Source of the DNA: Ceratothoa steindachneri
Taxonomy: Eukaryota; Arthropoda; Malacostraca; Isopoda; Cymothoidae
DNA length: 64,000 nt
Assembly: GCA_963969495.1 (NCBI GenBank)
Contig: OZ018327.1
Span: 38,662,220 to 38,726,219, forward strand
Direction: 5' to 3'
Shown: in pieces, positions 1 to 12,659 of the stretch
Layout of the letters: every line of letters begins with the position of its first letter
Numbering within the stretch: the first letter of the stretch is position 1
Translations under genes and position numbers: made by a program
The notes under the pieces: model-generated
Told to the model about the DNA's origin: nothing
Database searches by the model: none
Seen by the model: only the letters and a program-made list of their open reading frames with translations

Positions 1-470
1 TATTTTGGGGGATATTGAAGTCGTCGAGTACCACGACTATGACAGAAAAGTTTAAGAAGGCTACATTGAAGAGATTATCTAGTTTGTCAAAGGAGAGATC
101 TGATGGGTGGCTAGTTGATTTGTAGATGTTAATAACTTTGGGCTGTGGGCTTAGGACAAGAATAACAGGAACTACTACGAAGATGTCGAGAGGAGCTCGA
201 TCGGAGTGAATGAAAGGCAAAGAAATTCAGCAGCAATAATACCGACTCCACTGATTCTCCTTCTAGTTCTACAATGGTGTAGGAAAGTGAAACGGTAGGT
301 GTATCGGCCTCAAAAATCGAGTTCGTAAAAGGCCTTCTCCACATCTCAGTGGTGCAGAATACCTCATTCTTAACCGATATAATTTTGTCAGAGATAAAAT
401 ATGCCCTTTTTAAACTCAGCCTACGGTAATTTAAACAGACCATAGAGACAAGTTGGGCAGTCGGAAACTT
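1..470 (-). pseudogene. LINE fragment, endonuclease part (Rex1/CR1-like)
   Basis: Read on the minus strand, an open stretch of 104 codons (443-129) continues past a stop toward base 1. There it reads VVLDDFNIPQN, resembling the conserved D-x-N core of AP-endonuclease domains in LINE ORF2. The same peptide style and order recur at about 43440-43800 (plus strand), including a DFNIPQN motif and a 'RHLRS..SCYSCP'-type stretch. I therefore take both as copies of one LINE family. The fragment is cut by the window edge and lacks reverse transcriptase. Assignment to the Rex1/CR1 group is inferred from the longer copy. Confidence 0.5.
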
Positions 471-542
471 AGTGATGTCAGTCGAAGGAGTTGAGGTGGG
501 AAGGTCGAGTAAATATTTCCTGTTCTTGCTCTTCTCTTTCCA

Positions 543-892
543 TTGCCGCCATGCTACTTGAGAATAGTGGATAGGGTCTCCACTACGCCCTTTTCACAAT
601 TTGGTTGGCTAATTCCTTGTCAATCTCTTCTCTCTAATTTCTTAATAACTGTTTTTGCTCTTATCTTGATTCGCTCATCTAGTTGCTTGATTCCAGATTC
701 TTTATGTAGGTCTCTTATTTTAGTTCTTCCTATCCTTCTTGTATTTTTTATATTTATATCGCTTTGTTTTGAATTTTCTGCAGCGTGCGAAGGTTTTATT
801 TCGAGACTCAGGATATTGCACAATGCACATGTTGGGTAGATCAGTATGGATTGAATAATTGCCTGGTAGATTTCCTTCCTGTTTTTTTCCAA
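543..892 (-). pseudogene. LINE reverse transcriptase C-terminal fragment
   Basis: A 90-codon minus-strand reading frame (892-620) contains the pattern 'EIYQAIIQSILIYPTCA' followed by 'LHKESGIKQLDERI'. This matches the region after the RT palm in Jockey-group LINEs: a conserved 'lyk.li.pil.Y....' helix, then a 'l....gi..l..ri' helix. No catalytic YADD motif is present, so this is a 3' remnant. It lies end to end with the endonuclease fragment at 1-470 but is probably a different LINE family, because the two pieces are in the wrong order to be one element. Confidence 0.5.
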
Positions 893-1045
893 TTAAGCGA
901 TCGTAACTCGTATAATAAATTTAATCCATTTTTTTTCTCAATTATCAGTCGTTACTGTATTTAGACCTTTTCCGTCCACGTATTTATCCGCTTTTTCCTA
1001 AAAACTGGTATTATTTTGAATTTCATCTCCTGGTAAAGAATGTGA
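893..1045. other. short spacer, nothing recognised
   Basis: AT-rich sequence without a coding or RNA signature that I can identify. Confidence 0.5.
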
Positions 1046-1172
1046 AAAATAGGTGGGATTCGAAGCCAGCCAAGCAACCTAGTGGTTGCCTGGCTGGTAG
1101 CCTAGTAGTTAGCGCAGTGGTTTGAAAAGCGAAGAGAGCTTTATGGTATAGGTTCGAACCCCACTTATTTTT
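1046..1172. repeat. head-to-head tRNA-derived SINE heads
   Basis: On the plus strand, TAGCCTAGTAGTTAGCG (about 1098-1114) fits a pol III A box and GGTTCGAACCCC (1151-1162) fits a B box, as in tRNA-derived SINEs. The left flank carries the same B-box side in reverse: AGGTGGGATTCGAA (1051-1064) is the near inverse of TTCGAACCCCACTT (1153-1166). Between them 1065-1098 forms a hairpin whose GCAACC/GGTTGC stem has a TAGT loop and continues as CCAGCCA/TGGCTGG after one mismatch. The locus therefore looks like two SINE heads facing each other. A (CT)-rich tail follows at 1216-1262. Confidence 0.55.
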
Positions 1173-1215
1173 TACTTTATTTAACGGGTAAAAGAATTTA
1201 TATTATTTTTTTCCG

Positions 1216-1262
1216 TTTTCTCTCTCTCTCTTTCTCTCTTTCTTTCTCTCTCTCTCTCTTCC
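1216..1262 (+). repeat. (CT)n-rich microsatellite
   Basis: Run of TCTC/TTTC units directly downstream of the SINE heads. It could be a SINE tail or an independent microsatellite. Confidence 0.8.
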
Positions 1263-1362
1263 TTCTTCCTTATTCTATGATTGGTGCTGGTTTGGTCTTC
1301 TCAAAAAAAAGAAGACGAAATCACTTGTGCATCATCTTTCCTTATTTTGGAGGAAGTTATTG

Positions 1363-1363
<1 letters not shown>

Positions 1364-1418
<55 letters not shown>
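1364..1418. repeat. (TA)n microsatellite
   Basis: Uninterrupted TA dinucleotides over about 54 bp. Open frames reading (Ile-Tyr)n across it are artefacts of the repeat. Confidence 0.95.
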
Positions 1419-1421
<3 letters not shown>

Positions 1422-2061
1422 TGCAACTCCCTAGAGTTCATTTCTTTGCATGTTAACAAACTGAGCTAATAAGCGTTATTATTTTTTTTTTAAATTAATG
1501 GCGCAATTTATTTTGTATGTACGCGAGTACGTTTCGAAGGTAAACTCAGAGTATGCAGACTGTTTTGCAATAATTTTAGCAATAGGTATATTAATGCTTT
1601 TACCACATACTTTATAAAGCTGACCTTCTTAAAACTAAATGTAACAGCTTTGCAGTTTCTTTCTACCCTGAAATATTCATCGCACTTGCCTATATTTAAT
1701 TTATTGCTATAGATATAAATATTTTATTAACACATTCACTACTCATAAATTGTGCTGGGGTTAGCTAATGAGCGAGTGATCACTTTAAAACTCTTGTTTT
1801 ATACATTTGACATCTAAAGATTCCTCTGTGCAGCGACGGATATTCAGCACATATATAATTATATTTCTGGTTGATTTAATTTGAGTATTCCTTCAAATAC
1901 AATTTAAAACTACTCGTAATATTGGTTTCTTTTTACTTTGCGAGTCTATTCCATATTTAAGTTTGTTGTGGATGCACAATATTTATAATAAATTAAAGTT
2001 TGTTTCTAACCTTAAATACATATATGCATTGATGTTCTAATAACTGGGAACTAACTACTAC
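1419..2061. other. no gene seen
   Basis: AT-rich sequence with no reading frame, RNA motif or element end that I can support. Confidence 0.5.
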
Positions 2062-2275
2062 TTTTTTTTTATCTCTAGAGCCATTTGAACCACGAGAAGA
2101 AAAAATCTCATCTTCATCATTGTGACCTTTGTGTCGTAATATTCCACTAAAGGCTCTAGAAAAATTAGTTTTAAGACGTCTTACCCTTGTTGAAAGCATC
2201 GTACCGTGGTGTGGTCTTGAAGAAAAGGGAATTAGGGAGTTAATATTATTAAGATATCCCTGCCCACTATGCCCC
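2062..2275 (-). CDS. candidate internal exon of an unrecognised host protein
   Basis: Minus-strand reading frame with non-repetitive, hydrophilic composition (basic/serine patches such as TRVRRLKTNFSRAFSGIL, and NDEDEIFSSRGSNGS). It is bounded by a pyrimidine-rich TTCCTTTTTAG acceptor (exon start 2275) and a possible AAAAG|GTAGTAG-like donor near 2061. The surrounding open frame spans 2331-1993. Composition differs from the transposon remnants around it and looks like part of a real protein, but I do not recognise the family. There are no neighbouring exons that I can join to it. It could equally be an old transposon ORF or chance. Confidence 0.25.
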
Positions 2276-2331
2276 CTAAAAAGGAAGAATTCTATCCTCA
2301 TCAGTGGTGTATGATAATTGTAATATATCAC

Positions 2332-5300
2332 TTAATTGAAAATGTTAAAAATAAGTTTGAAGCACCGAGCGCCTCTTGATATATTACGCCATGGCTCGGT
2401 CTTTGGGAATGCAATTTCGACGTTCTTATCCTCTTTTCGTTCTGAAGTTCTACTTGGAAAGAATTTTGATTGATTTCTCCTTGAGGATCACCGTATTATT
2501 CATAATTATCTCTCTGTTTTAATATTGTCATTGAATCAGGATAAGACATCGAAATCAGTGGTCAGATCTCTCTTACGTCATTATCCAATCTTTATGAGGC
2601 GGTGATTCTTCATAACAACCTTGTTATGCTTCATAAAATCTAGACACATGTGCGAATAACTTGGTTATATCGTCACATCCATGTTTGCAGAGATGTTATT
2701 GTTGCTTGAGCGTATTCATGAGTCCCAATTGTCCGCAGGATGAGTCACAGCCTCCCAGAAGATCCAACATATCTGGCTCTAAACCCTCCCATGCGACCTA
2801 AATTGAGGTCTGCTCAACAATCACGGTTCGGTTTTATGACCACATCCGTCAAGTTGTCCTTAAGCAACATTTCCAAATGGTCCCAGGGGCCGATTCTAAG
2901 TATTTATATCAGACTCGAGTGACACTTCACGCCTCTTTCATCACACAGGTGTTCCTCCACGTCCTTTGCTCGTGTCTCGGCTCAGAAGGCTTTTTGTCAT
3001 CGAGTCTTGAGTCGATAAGATGACTAACCAGAGACCCTCAGAGCGAATAATTTCACATAATAAAAGAATGAAAGCTGCTCACCTTTATTTCCCCGCTGAG
3101 CGATTCAGAAAGAGATTGTCCCCCGTCCCAATCCTTATCGACCCCAATTGACCCCACTCTTCTTTACCCCTTTTCTTTTTCAGTTTCCCCTTTGTTTCCT
3201 CTCTTTATCTCGTCGTTGTTGCTGTTTTTTGCTCATTGATGTAGCTCATTTTCCGGCTGTAGCGGGGCCATAAACTGCTTCGCTCAGGTAAGCAGATTTC
3301 GCAGCTCGATATGTGTGTATGTGTGCGGATGTGCAGTCGTCCCATGGAGTAGTGTGATTATTGTTACTATTCTTGTTGGCTTTGCTCTTTTTCTGCCTGA
3401 TGCTTCGCATTATCTACAGTTTATACCACTGATTAGTTTCATTTTTCCTTTCTCTTTTTTTGGCCTCATATATTACGTTCTACATTCATTTGTCTCCATC
3501 TTTTTATGGCATTCTATTTTTTTTAATTTACTTCAGTCTCTTTATATTTCATCGTACTTCTCTATTCTTTCTATTTCTATACAGCACTTTAAACTTCATT
3601 ATTCTTTTCCCTATTCCTCCATTACATCACTTTCTCTTTCATTCTTATTTACTTTCTTCTACAGTTTACCTCTATTACCTTTAATTCACAATCCTGATCA
3701 TCTTATACGCTATTATTAAAACCTAAATTTCAGTTTTCTACTTTCATTTTCGCATATTTCTACGCAACCACTACATTACCAAAACAAGCAAAACACGGTT
3801 CCCCCAAACATTCACCTTGAGAATAGGACAGCTCTTTTATTCCTAACCCTATTATCATTCACACTAGCCGGGTTGGTAGTAATTACCTATTATCAATCAA
3901 TACCAGACCTATCCTTGAATAAAATGATAAGCAAGCTACCACATACGAAGCTTTAATACTATACTATTCACTGTGTCTATCATCAGCCAGACCGGCGCGT
4001 TTATTTCACCACTAAAATATACACTTCCTTATTTTCAATTCTGGCACCTTTATTTGCACGAAATGTGTAAGAGTGGAACGGAGGAGCCGAAGGCGTGAAA
4101 AGGAGGTGAGGAAGAGTTTGTCCCTACCTGAGAAGGTGTATTATCGCAGTGTTTAGTGGCGAAAAAGGGAGAAACGGGAAAGGTTAAATCGATTCCCCTT
4201 TCTACACAAAAGCTTCGCACCGGAGTTCTCCGTGTGTCGATTTCTCGTTCAACACTAGAGTTTAAAGAGGTAGAATAATGGAAGACGAGACCCTTCTTAC
4301 TCTTCCTCTCTTAGCAGTTCCCCATCTTCACCTATGGGAATTTTTTCTTTTAGTGATGTGTGGAGGCATTCGTAAGAGTGTGTTTTAAAAAGTATATCAT
4401 TGTGTTTTGGCTTTCAAGAAGTGTGTAATTTTTATGTTTCGTGTGATGAGTAATTTCCTATTTTCCACTGTTTGTGAAACCTTTTATTAGTGTATAAAAT
4501 AATTTGATAGGGGTTTAATGAGCGATTTGGATTTTCTTTAGACCTTTTCTTATTGACCTGGTAACTATTATTTTATGTGGGTTCCAAGACACAGTTCCTT
4601 ACAGCGTATGACAGAAACCGCAATGTGGACCCGAATCTGGAATTCATCCCTCAAGTTAGCACATCCGATGTATTTTTTCTCGCAATCGAAAGCCATGTTT
4701 TAACTCGGCCTTGCCGGGGCCCTTATTTATGTAATTGGGTGTATGTGGGATAGTATCAGAATATTTTTTTTAATAGTATAAGTGCTTTAGCGTGCAATAT
4801 AAGGTGATTTGTTGCGTTGCGTTCCGTTGATTAGTAATTTCTTAATTTTATGTTTCTAGAAGTGATTTAGCGGAGTTCCATGACATTCGACACGAAATGC
4901 AACTCACTTACAATTTGGGAATTTATGCTCTTATTTAATTACAGAGTCTTCATTTCATTAAGGATTTGGGAAGCATAGGCAGAATGGGTGAAATTAGCTG
5001 CTATTGGAAGACCGACTAATGCCGGTGCGCATCAAATCATCAAACGCCTTCGCTTGGGTGAGTTTGTGCGGTGGAAACCTTCGAGCCTGGAAATCAGTGA
5101 AAGGATCACGATAAAAAATGTGGTAAATAACCACATGCTTAATAGTTTAGCCTCTTTAAACTAAATTTTAATGAATGGTTCAATATGCCCTCCTTTATGG
5201 ATAACCTCAGCCTGTAATCTTGATTACTATGTTGCCATTGCTTCCCAAACTTTTTTCTTTCTTTCCGCGTCCTAGTAGGTCAATCCCCCAAACCCCCCAT

Positions 5301-5469
5301 TTTTTTACATTTTTAATGCTAATTGACTCATTAAATGACTTTTAAACATTTTTTAAAACTAATAAGTATTCATAGATAAAGAATTCATCTTTCATTTTAT
5401 TTAATTTCATGGCCTTAGCTACAATGGTTGTTGAAATATTGCTTCTGAAAAACGATCTAATTTTTTTGT
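2332..5469. other. 3.1 kb without recognisable genes
   Basis: No supported gene. The plus-strand open frame at 3315-3719 is a pyrimidine-rich, Phe/Leu/Ser-rich translation typical of low-complexity DNA. A textbook splice-donor string (CTCAG|GTAAGCAG) occurs near 3288 downstream of a GC-richer patch. This could mark the end of a 5' exon, but no coding sequence supports it. Confidence 0.45.
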
Positions 5470-5520
5470 CCACTGTAAACATGATGCACGCCGGGAGGAG
5501 GAATATCCCGTTTACAGTGG
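5470..5520. repeat. perfect 11-bp inverted repeat (hairpin)
   Basis: CCACTGTAAAC (5470-5480) and GTTTACAGTGG (5510-5520) are exact inverse complements separated by 29 bases. The spacer itself contains a small GGGA...CCC pairing. No TIR element or gene end is evident around it. Confidence 0.7.
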
Positions 5521-7900
5521 TGAGAAACCATTTTTCACGTTTATGCCTCTAAATCGAAAGTATAAAGGTAGGTAAAAATGAAATAAAGTTTCCGTTCCGA
5601 GGGTTACATGTGAAACCTTTACCGCAATCAAATTTCAGGTAAAATTGCCTCACAAACAAAGTTGAAAGAGCCGTTTCGTTGTAAGCTGCGATTGAAGAAC
5701 CGTTAGGAGTTTGTATTAGAGAAAACTGTGTGCAAATTTCTTTTGGGTAAGAAACATACCTCACAATGCTGAACATACTAGAAAATGAACCTTGGTAACT
5801 GAGTAAACCAGTAATATTTTACATTCTCTGTGGTTTCAAATAGATTCCCTGATAGAAACAAAGGGATACTCATTTGCGAGCCTTCCTCTTTAATCTACGA
5901 TGGTATTAGCAATCACCATCATAACTCTGAACAAAGGATAAAGTTCTACAACAGGTAGGGGTGGAATGATGAGAGTGTCATCTTGGGAAACACCCTGAAT
6001 TCACAGATGTAGATGCCAAGGGCTTCTTGAATTTCTACGAGGGAAGAGATAACTCACGCATAAAAGCGTCACTTTACCTTGCGGGGAAATATGAATTGGA
6101 GCTACTGCAGGACGAGAAAATTTGATGTGCCTATCAGCCATTTTAGCAGCCAGTGCAAAGTGATGCTAAAAAGTATGATAGCTAAAACCTCCTCCTATGC
6201 ATTAGTCGAGTCACTGCAATAGCAAATCCGTTGCCCTCCTGTCGGTGAGCTTCTCCTGCATCAGGAACTCCTATAAACGCTGTCAATGAGAGGTGAAGGC
6301 GCCATCGATCAAAACTCCCTTAAGTGGCTCTTATTGTTTAGTAACTGGACGGGATAGGATAAAGTTACGCCAGATTTCTGAAGTTCACGGAGGTAAAAGG
6401 GGAATATTTAGATTAATTAGATTATTGGGACAGGAAGCTAAGAGTAACATTTTGTGAAACCTAAGTTGGTCGTTCAGGAGAGTCGAGCACTCAAGCCTTT
6501 TGCCGTCATTACCTTGAGAAAAATTATAGATAATGGCACTCAGCCAAGAAAGAAAATGGTTTAACCAGATTCCAAGCTCTATTCATTAGAGATTCTTCTA
6601 AAATCAAAATAGAAGAGACTAAAGTAGTAATGGTCTGAGCAAAGCAATTTTTCAACCGTCTGGGGATCCATTCGTATCGAGACAAATCAGGTGTAATGCT
6701 CTTAGAAAATATTTTATCATTTGAATAAGACCAAAAAGCCATTTTTAACAAAATAAAACCAAATAAAAACGGTTTTTGTAGGCCCATACATACCTGAAAA
6801 CTGACTTTACTAAAGTTATCTTCACAGACAAAGAAAGAGTCACTAGATGGAGCAGATGTTTGGCCAAGAGGTTTGGTTGTCAATGAGCGCCGAGTGAATC
6901 GGTTCACTAAGCGGTAACAAGGAGGAAAATTGATGAATTGCTCTAAGAGTGTTAAATACGAGCTAGTAGGACATTTTAAATTATATGATAGCGTCAAAAT
7001 GGATTCGAGAGCCAAAAACAAGAGAATAAAATTCATAGAAAAAACGCAGTCCAATTATGCTGATTATATCTATAACTACAGCAATACATGAAATACATAG
7101 TTTGTACAAATGAATGCAGTTTCTCAAGTTTACGAATTAAATAAGCCTCAAGATTCGAATGCGTGCCATTGAAAAGCAGTTTTAAGTTCGCATGTTTCAA
7201 TATATTTTCTTTTGTACGAACTTGTTCGAGCTTTTTCCACCCCAGTGCTTCGGCTGGAGAGGTTCGTATTGCTTGTGTTCCCTTTTTCACTATTTCTCAT
7301 CGTTGTATTTATTTACATCTTTCTTTGCCTGTCTCTCTCTATCCTCTCATTTTAAATGAAAGAGCTCTCTTTAGTTTTAGTGAGTGACTTTGACATATTC
7401 TTACAAAAGCCGGTCTGTACCGCATGTTCTTATTTAATGGTCACGGCCGAAGTTTGTACGGTCGTTTTTGCAAATGTATCACACGCAAAGCTTGAGTGTG
7501 ATGTATAGAAATTGTTTGAAACGTATACAAATTGCTTGCATCTTATACAGCTTGTTACAGACATATTGAGTTTATTCTTGATGTACACCTATTGTTTAAG
7601 AGCATGTCACTAGGAAACTTATTGCTCATCTTGTTCTTATAAGTAAGATCCACAACTAGCTCATATAAAGAACTCTTGTGTATTGTTTGTTCGTGCAAAT
7701 CCTAGAATTATAATTTTTTCTAGCATATAGGATTTGTATACAGATTGTTCCAGTAAATAGGTAAAGCAAGAAGGATTGTTCTCGAAAATAGATAAACTGG
7801 ACAGGTCGTTTTTGTAAAAGAATTATTTTGCGGGGAACATTATAATTATTTATAGGTTTAAAGATATTATTTAAAAAAATCCTAATGCAATTTATAAAAA
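5521..7900. other. 2.4 kb, no recognised gene; one long unassigned ORF
   Basis: The longest reading frame is 176 codons on the minus strand (7054-6524), with a hydrophobic start and no motif I recognise. Other minus frames between 6200 and 5550 give protein-like stretches interrupted by stops. An old transposon remnant is possible, but I cannot name one. From 7440 to 7620 there is a degenerate scatter of TATACA.ATTG-like words and no gene. Confidence 0.4.
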
Positions 7901-7914
7901 TATGGGGTGGGTAG

Positions 7915-9625
7915 TTGTTTAATTTAAACGTTTTAAGTTTAATAAGAGCGGCTCATGAGGATAAATCTAAAGGTGTTTTTCTCATGAGCTGCTCTGACTA
8001 TGTTTCCAGAATGGAAACAATTATTTCTGATGAATCTAAATTTCAAAAGGTTAATACTCCACCGTTTAAACTAATCATTAGTATAAGGACCGAATCAACA
8101 GAAACTTAGGTCACTTAAAAACCAGAAGTTGATTTCCGAAGTAACCTACCAGTCACTTTTTTCTTCTGGTTCTTCATTGTGTTCTTTATACGGTCTGCCA
8201 AAAACTCATAAAGCTGCTATTCCTATAAGATCTATTCTAGCCGCTTACAACTCACCTAGTCACGATATTGCTAAATTTTTAGTTCTCCTTCTCTCTGATT
8301 TAACTCCAAATGAATATACTTTTGATAATTCTAAGCAATTTGTAGATGACTCAAGCAGCTCGGTTCCATCGGTCATATGGCCAGCTATGACGTTTCATCT
8401 CTCTTTACAAACATTGCATTAACTGAAACCATAGACATAATTTTAGATAAACTATTTCCGTATCACAATAGTTTACATTATAGATTTCCTCGATTTTCTT
8501 TTAAAACACTTCTAGAATTAGCTGTTAAAGATTCTTTTTTCACTTTTAATAAAATAGTATACAAGCAAGTCGATGGTATGGCCATGGGTTCTCCACTTGA
8601 TCCAACTGTCGCTAACATTTTCATGTGCCATTTGGAAACCAAATTCTTAAATGATTGTCCTAGAGAATTCAAACCTAAATTCTATAAAAGATACATAGAT
8701 GACACTTTTACATTATTCCATACCTCTGCTCAATCGGAACTTTTCAAGAACTTCATAAATTCATATCACCCTAACATTTCATTTGCAATAGAACCAGAAA
8801 CAGATAACAGTTTATCGTTTTTGGATGTAAAAATAGAAAAAAATCAGGGTCGCTTTGAATTTTCTGTTTTCCTAAAGCCAATGTTTAGTAATCCTGGTTT
8901 AAACTTTCACAGCTTCTGCACCTATCAACTCAAAGTTAATGCTTGTAGAACTTTAATTCACCGTGCTTTCAATATCTGTTCTAACTGGACCTTATTCCAT
9001 TTGGAAATGATCAAACTTAAAACTTTTTTTAAATTAAACAAATACCTACCCCATATTTTTATAAATTGCATTAGGAATTTTTTAAATAATATCTTTAAAC
9101 CTATAAATAATTATAATGGTCCCCTCAAAAAATTATACATTTCCTTTTCCTTTATGGGATACCAAACTGATGGTTTTAGGAAGGAATTGTCAAATATTTT
9201 GAAAAAATTCTATCCGCATTTAAATTTAACGCCAATTTTTGTAAACCCCATGAAAAATTAGTTCTTTGTTCACTGTAAAGGACCCTATTCCTGACATTTT
9301 GCGTTCCTGAATAGTATATAAATATACTTGTCCTAAATGTTCTTTGGGAACGTACGTTGGATGTACGGAACGTCTTCTCAAGTTTCGCATTGATGCTCAC
9401 CGTGGGGTCAGTTACAGAACAGGAATGGATCTCTCCGTAAAAGCAAACTCAGTTGTCCGATCTCATTCCTATTCGTGTAAAACACCTATAAATTATAATC
9501 AATTTAAAATATTATCCGCATCAAAATCTAAATCTGACCTTCTCATAATTGAGTCCTTTGTAATTAAATATAATCAGCCTCAGTTAAATAAGGACTCTCT
9601 TTCCACACCGTTATATATTGCCTGA
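7915..9625 (+). pseudogene. Penelope-like element 1: RT plus GIY-YIG ORF
   Basis: Three frame-broken parts of one PLE polyprotein. 7915-8109: N-terminal 'SDYVSRMETIISD' linker before the RT. 8129-8422: fingers, with 'LYGLPKTHK'. 8377-9261: palm, with 'YDVSSLFTNI', 'VDGMAMGSPLDPTVANIFM' and the catalytic YIDD (FYKRYIDDTFTLF), then thumb. 9344-9625: GIY-YIG endonuclease with 'GTYVGCTERLLKFRI.AH'. Known family role: the RT copies element RNA and the GIY-YIG nuclease opens the target. At least three frameshifts or stops (near 8110, 8380-8420 and 9262) make this copy inactive. Its order and length are otherwise nearly complete. Confidence 0.88.
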
Positions 9626-10134
9626 TTAATTTCGTTTGAATTTTTTTATTAATTTCTACTTAAACAACCAACTAGCTAACATTTTTTTGTTTTTCGACCA
9701 ATCAACTACATAGATCAAAGAACCAATTTATACTAAATCACATCTTTCCTGTTAGTATAATTTTATAATTTCATTCATTCAGCTCACAGCTTTCTCCGAA
9801 TTGTGTATTTATTGAGGTTTTCCTTTTCTTTTAATTGTAACTTTATTAATTTTGTTTGAATTTATTTATTTTTTTATCTTAATATACAGATTTTTGTCCT
9901 TTATATTGCATTTTGATTTTTTCCTTTTTGTTTTGCATCCTTGTACATTTTTAGCCTAAAGCCATTAATTATCATTGTTCTCATAATTATTAAGCAATTG
10001 TTCTTATATAAATCTTTAAATATTCTAGCCTAGAAGATGGGCCCAGAGCCCGAAACGTTGGCAATATTTGTTATATTCAGTATCTGCTCTCCTTTTCCTG
10101 CTGAAGATCCGGCTTGCTAGAAGCAGAAACATAC
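9626..10134 (+). mobile_element. PLE1 3' untranslated terminus
   Basis: A T-rich tail follows the nuclease stop. It contains the hammerhead-like motif (about 10027-10061) and ends with CTAGAAGCAG just before the (TA)n array at 10135. The end of PLE2 has CTCTAGAAGCAAT (about 55812-55824) and the right end of PLE3 has TGTAGAAGAAAT (about 57937-57948) in the same place. The three PLEs therefore share a terminal word adjoining (TA)n. Confidence 0.7.
10027..10061 (+). ncRNA. hammerhead-like ribozyme motif of PLE1 (degenerate)
   Basis: TAGAAGATGGG then CCCGAAACGTTGG: a GGGC/GCCC helix II closed by CAGA, preceded by a GAAGA box and followed by GAAAC. Type I hammerheads are known in PLE terminal repeats, with a CUGANGA core, helix II and GAAA. 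Here the first core bases are TAGAAGA and an extra U precedes helix II, so cleavage activity is doubtful. The same layout recurs at 55715-55752 and 55966-56000. Confidence 0.4.
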
Positions 10135-11304
<1,170 letters not shown>

Positions 11305-11504
11305 NNNNNNNNNNNNNNNNNNNNNNNNNNNNNNNNNNNNNNNNNNNNNNNNNNNNNNNNNNNNNNNNNNNNNNNNNNNNNNNNNNNNNNNNNNNNNNNN
11401 NNNNNNNNNNNNNNNNNNNNNNNNNNNNNNNNNNNNNNNNNNNNNNNNNNNNNNNNNNNNNNNNNNNNNNNNNNNNNNNNNNNNNNNNNNNNNNNNNNNN
11501 NNNN
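11305..11504. other. assembly gap (200 N)
   Basis: Exactly 200 undetermined bases. The round number suggests a scaffold gap of arbitrary length. Confidence 0.98.
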
Positions 11505-11589
11505 GTAAATTTTATAGAATGGAATAGAGATTTAAGGGTATTAAAAATATATTGATATCTTTCGACTTAAGTCATAAACAAATAACATC

Positions 11590-11960
11590 ATTAATTTATG
11601 TAAAACAAATAATAGGACAACCATGAATCTGGGGCAAGAATCTAGCCTCAAAATATTCCATATAAATAATAAAAATGGTAGGTGATAAACATTTACCTAT
11701 CAAATTTATTAAGGTCAACTTTCCCATTGAACGAGAAATTACAACTCTAAAAGAAGGGCACCAGGAGATCTGTAAGCTGTAATTTATCAACGAGGAGTGA
11801 AAGAAGATCGTTGAATGGTACTTTTGTAAAGAGCGAGCAAACATCAAAATTAGCACCTGTAAAATTATTCGACTAAAAAATGGCGTTAAGCTTGTCAATA
11901 TCATAACTATTTTTTAAATGCGATTAGGAACTAATATCAACAAGGGAGTTTGAATCTCTC
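11590..11960 (-). pseudogene. PLE reverse transcriptase fragment
   Basis: On the minus strand, broken frames contain 'CSLFTKVPFNDLL' (RT fingers/palm), 'FSFNGKV' and, in a neighbouring frame, 'SPTIFIIYMEYFEARFL'. These are the positions where PLEs have 'F.FNG..Y.Q..GLAMG..LSP.LSN.YMEYFE'. The same subtype occurs at 24460-25770. The piece lacks the catalytic Asp pair and the nuclease, and its upstream part may lie in the gap. Confidence 0.6.
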
Positions 11961-12659
11961 ACGATGAACAATTATACCTTACTTGATTCTTTTGAATTTG
12001 CAGTTTATTTACTAATAAATCAATTATGGAAACATGTAATCTTATATAATTATATATATATCCACACTTGCTACTAAAAGTATTCATATCACTACCTAAT
12101 ACCACAATATTTGCTATATTTCATAAACTATTTATTTCATGGAGAAAATATATTAATAAACACATCTCCCAAATCTCAGCAAGATTAATGGGAAAATATT
12201 GGAATAATAACGCTTTTAACGAAATTTGCAATAAAAAACTAGTCACTATATACAATTTGATAAATGATTCACTGGGTTACAAAAAATATTTATAAGTTTT
12301 TTTAACAATTTAGGATAATTTTTCACCGCTAAATCCCCAAATGATGTTTCTTCCGATCAGGTTAGGTTTCTGTGCGAAGTGGATTTTTAAAAATTCGATC
12401 TTATAACTCAAAATATTACATGACATTCGGCTGATTATTGGTAAAATTTCCACTCCGAAATAAGTTTTTAAGATAATAAACATCGTTTTCTAATACAATT
12501 TATTGATTAAATGTTATAAAAATAGATTAGTGTACATTGTATAGTAAACATTGATAAAAGTAAGTACATGTAAATTAGATATTAAGTAATTATTGTTCAG
12601 AATTCAGGGCGTGAACTTCCGATTCTTCGAACTTCTAGAATGCTAAGCGGTAGGAGTGT
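11961..12659. other. no gene seen
   Basis: AT-rich sequence. The 75-codon plus-strand frame at 12068-12295 has no recognisable motif. Confidence 0.5.

Noticed and set aside
3270..3300. 5' exon ending at a consensus donor
   Set aside because: A single good donor string without a coding frame or promoter is expected by chance in 64 kb.
3315..3719. 134-codon hydrophobic frame (possible membrane protein)
   Set aside because: Pyrimidine-rich low-complexity DNA gives Phe/Leu/Ser runs. No motif, no matching frame context.
6524..7054. 176-codon ORF as a host gene
   Set aside because: No recognised domain, no splice context, surrounded by unclassified AT-rich DNA. Listed only within the unassigned stretch.
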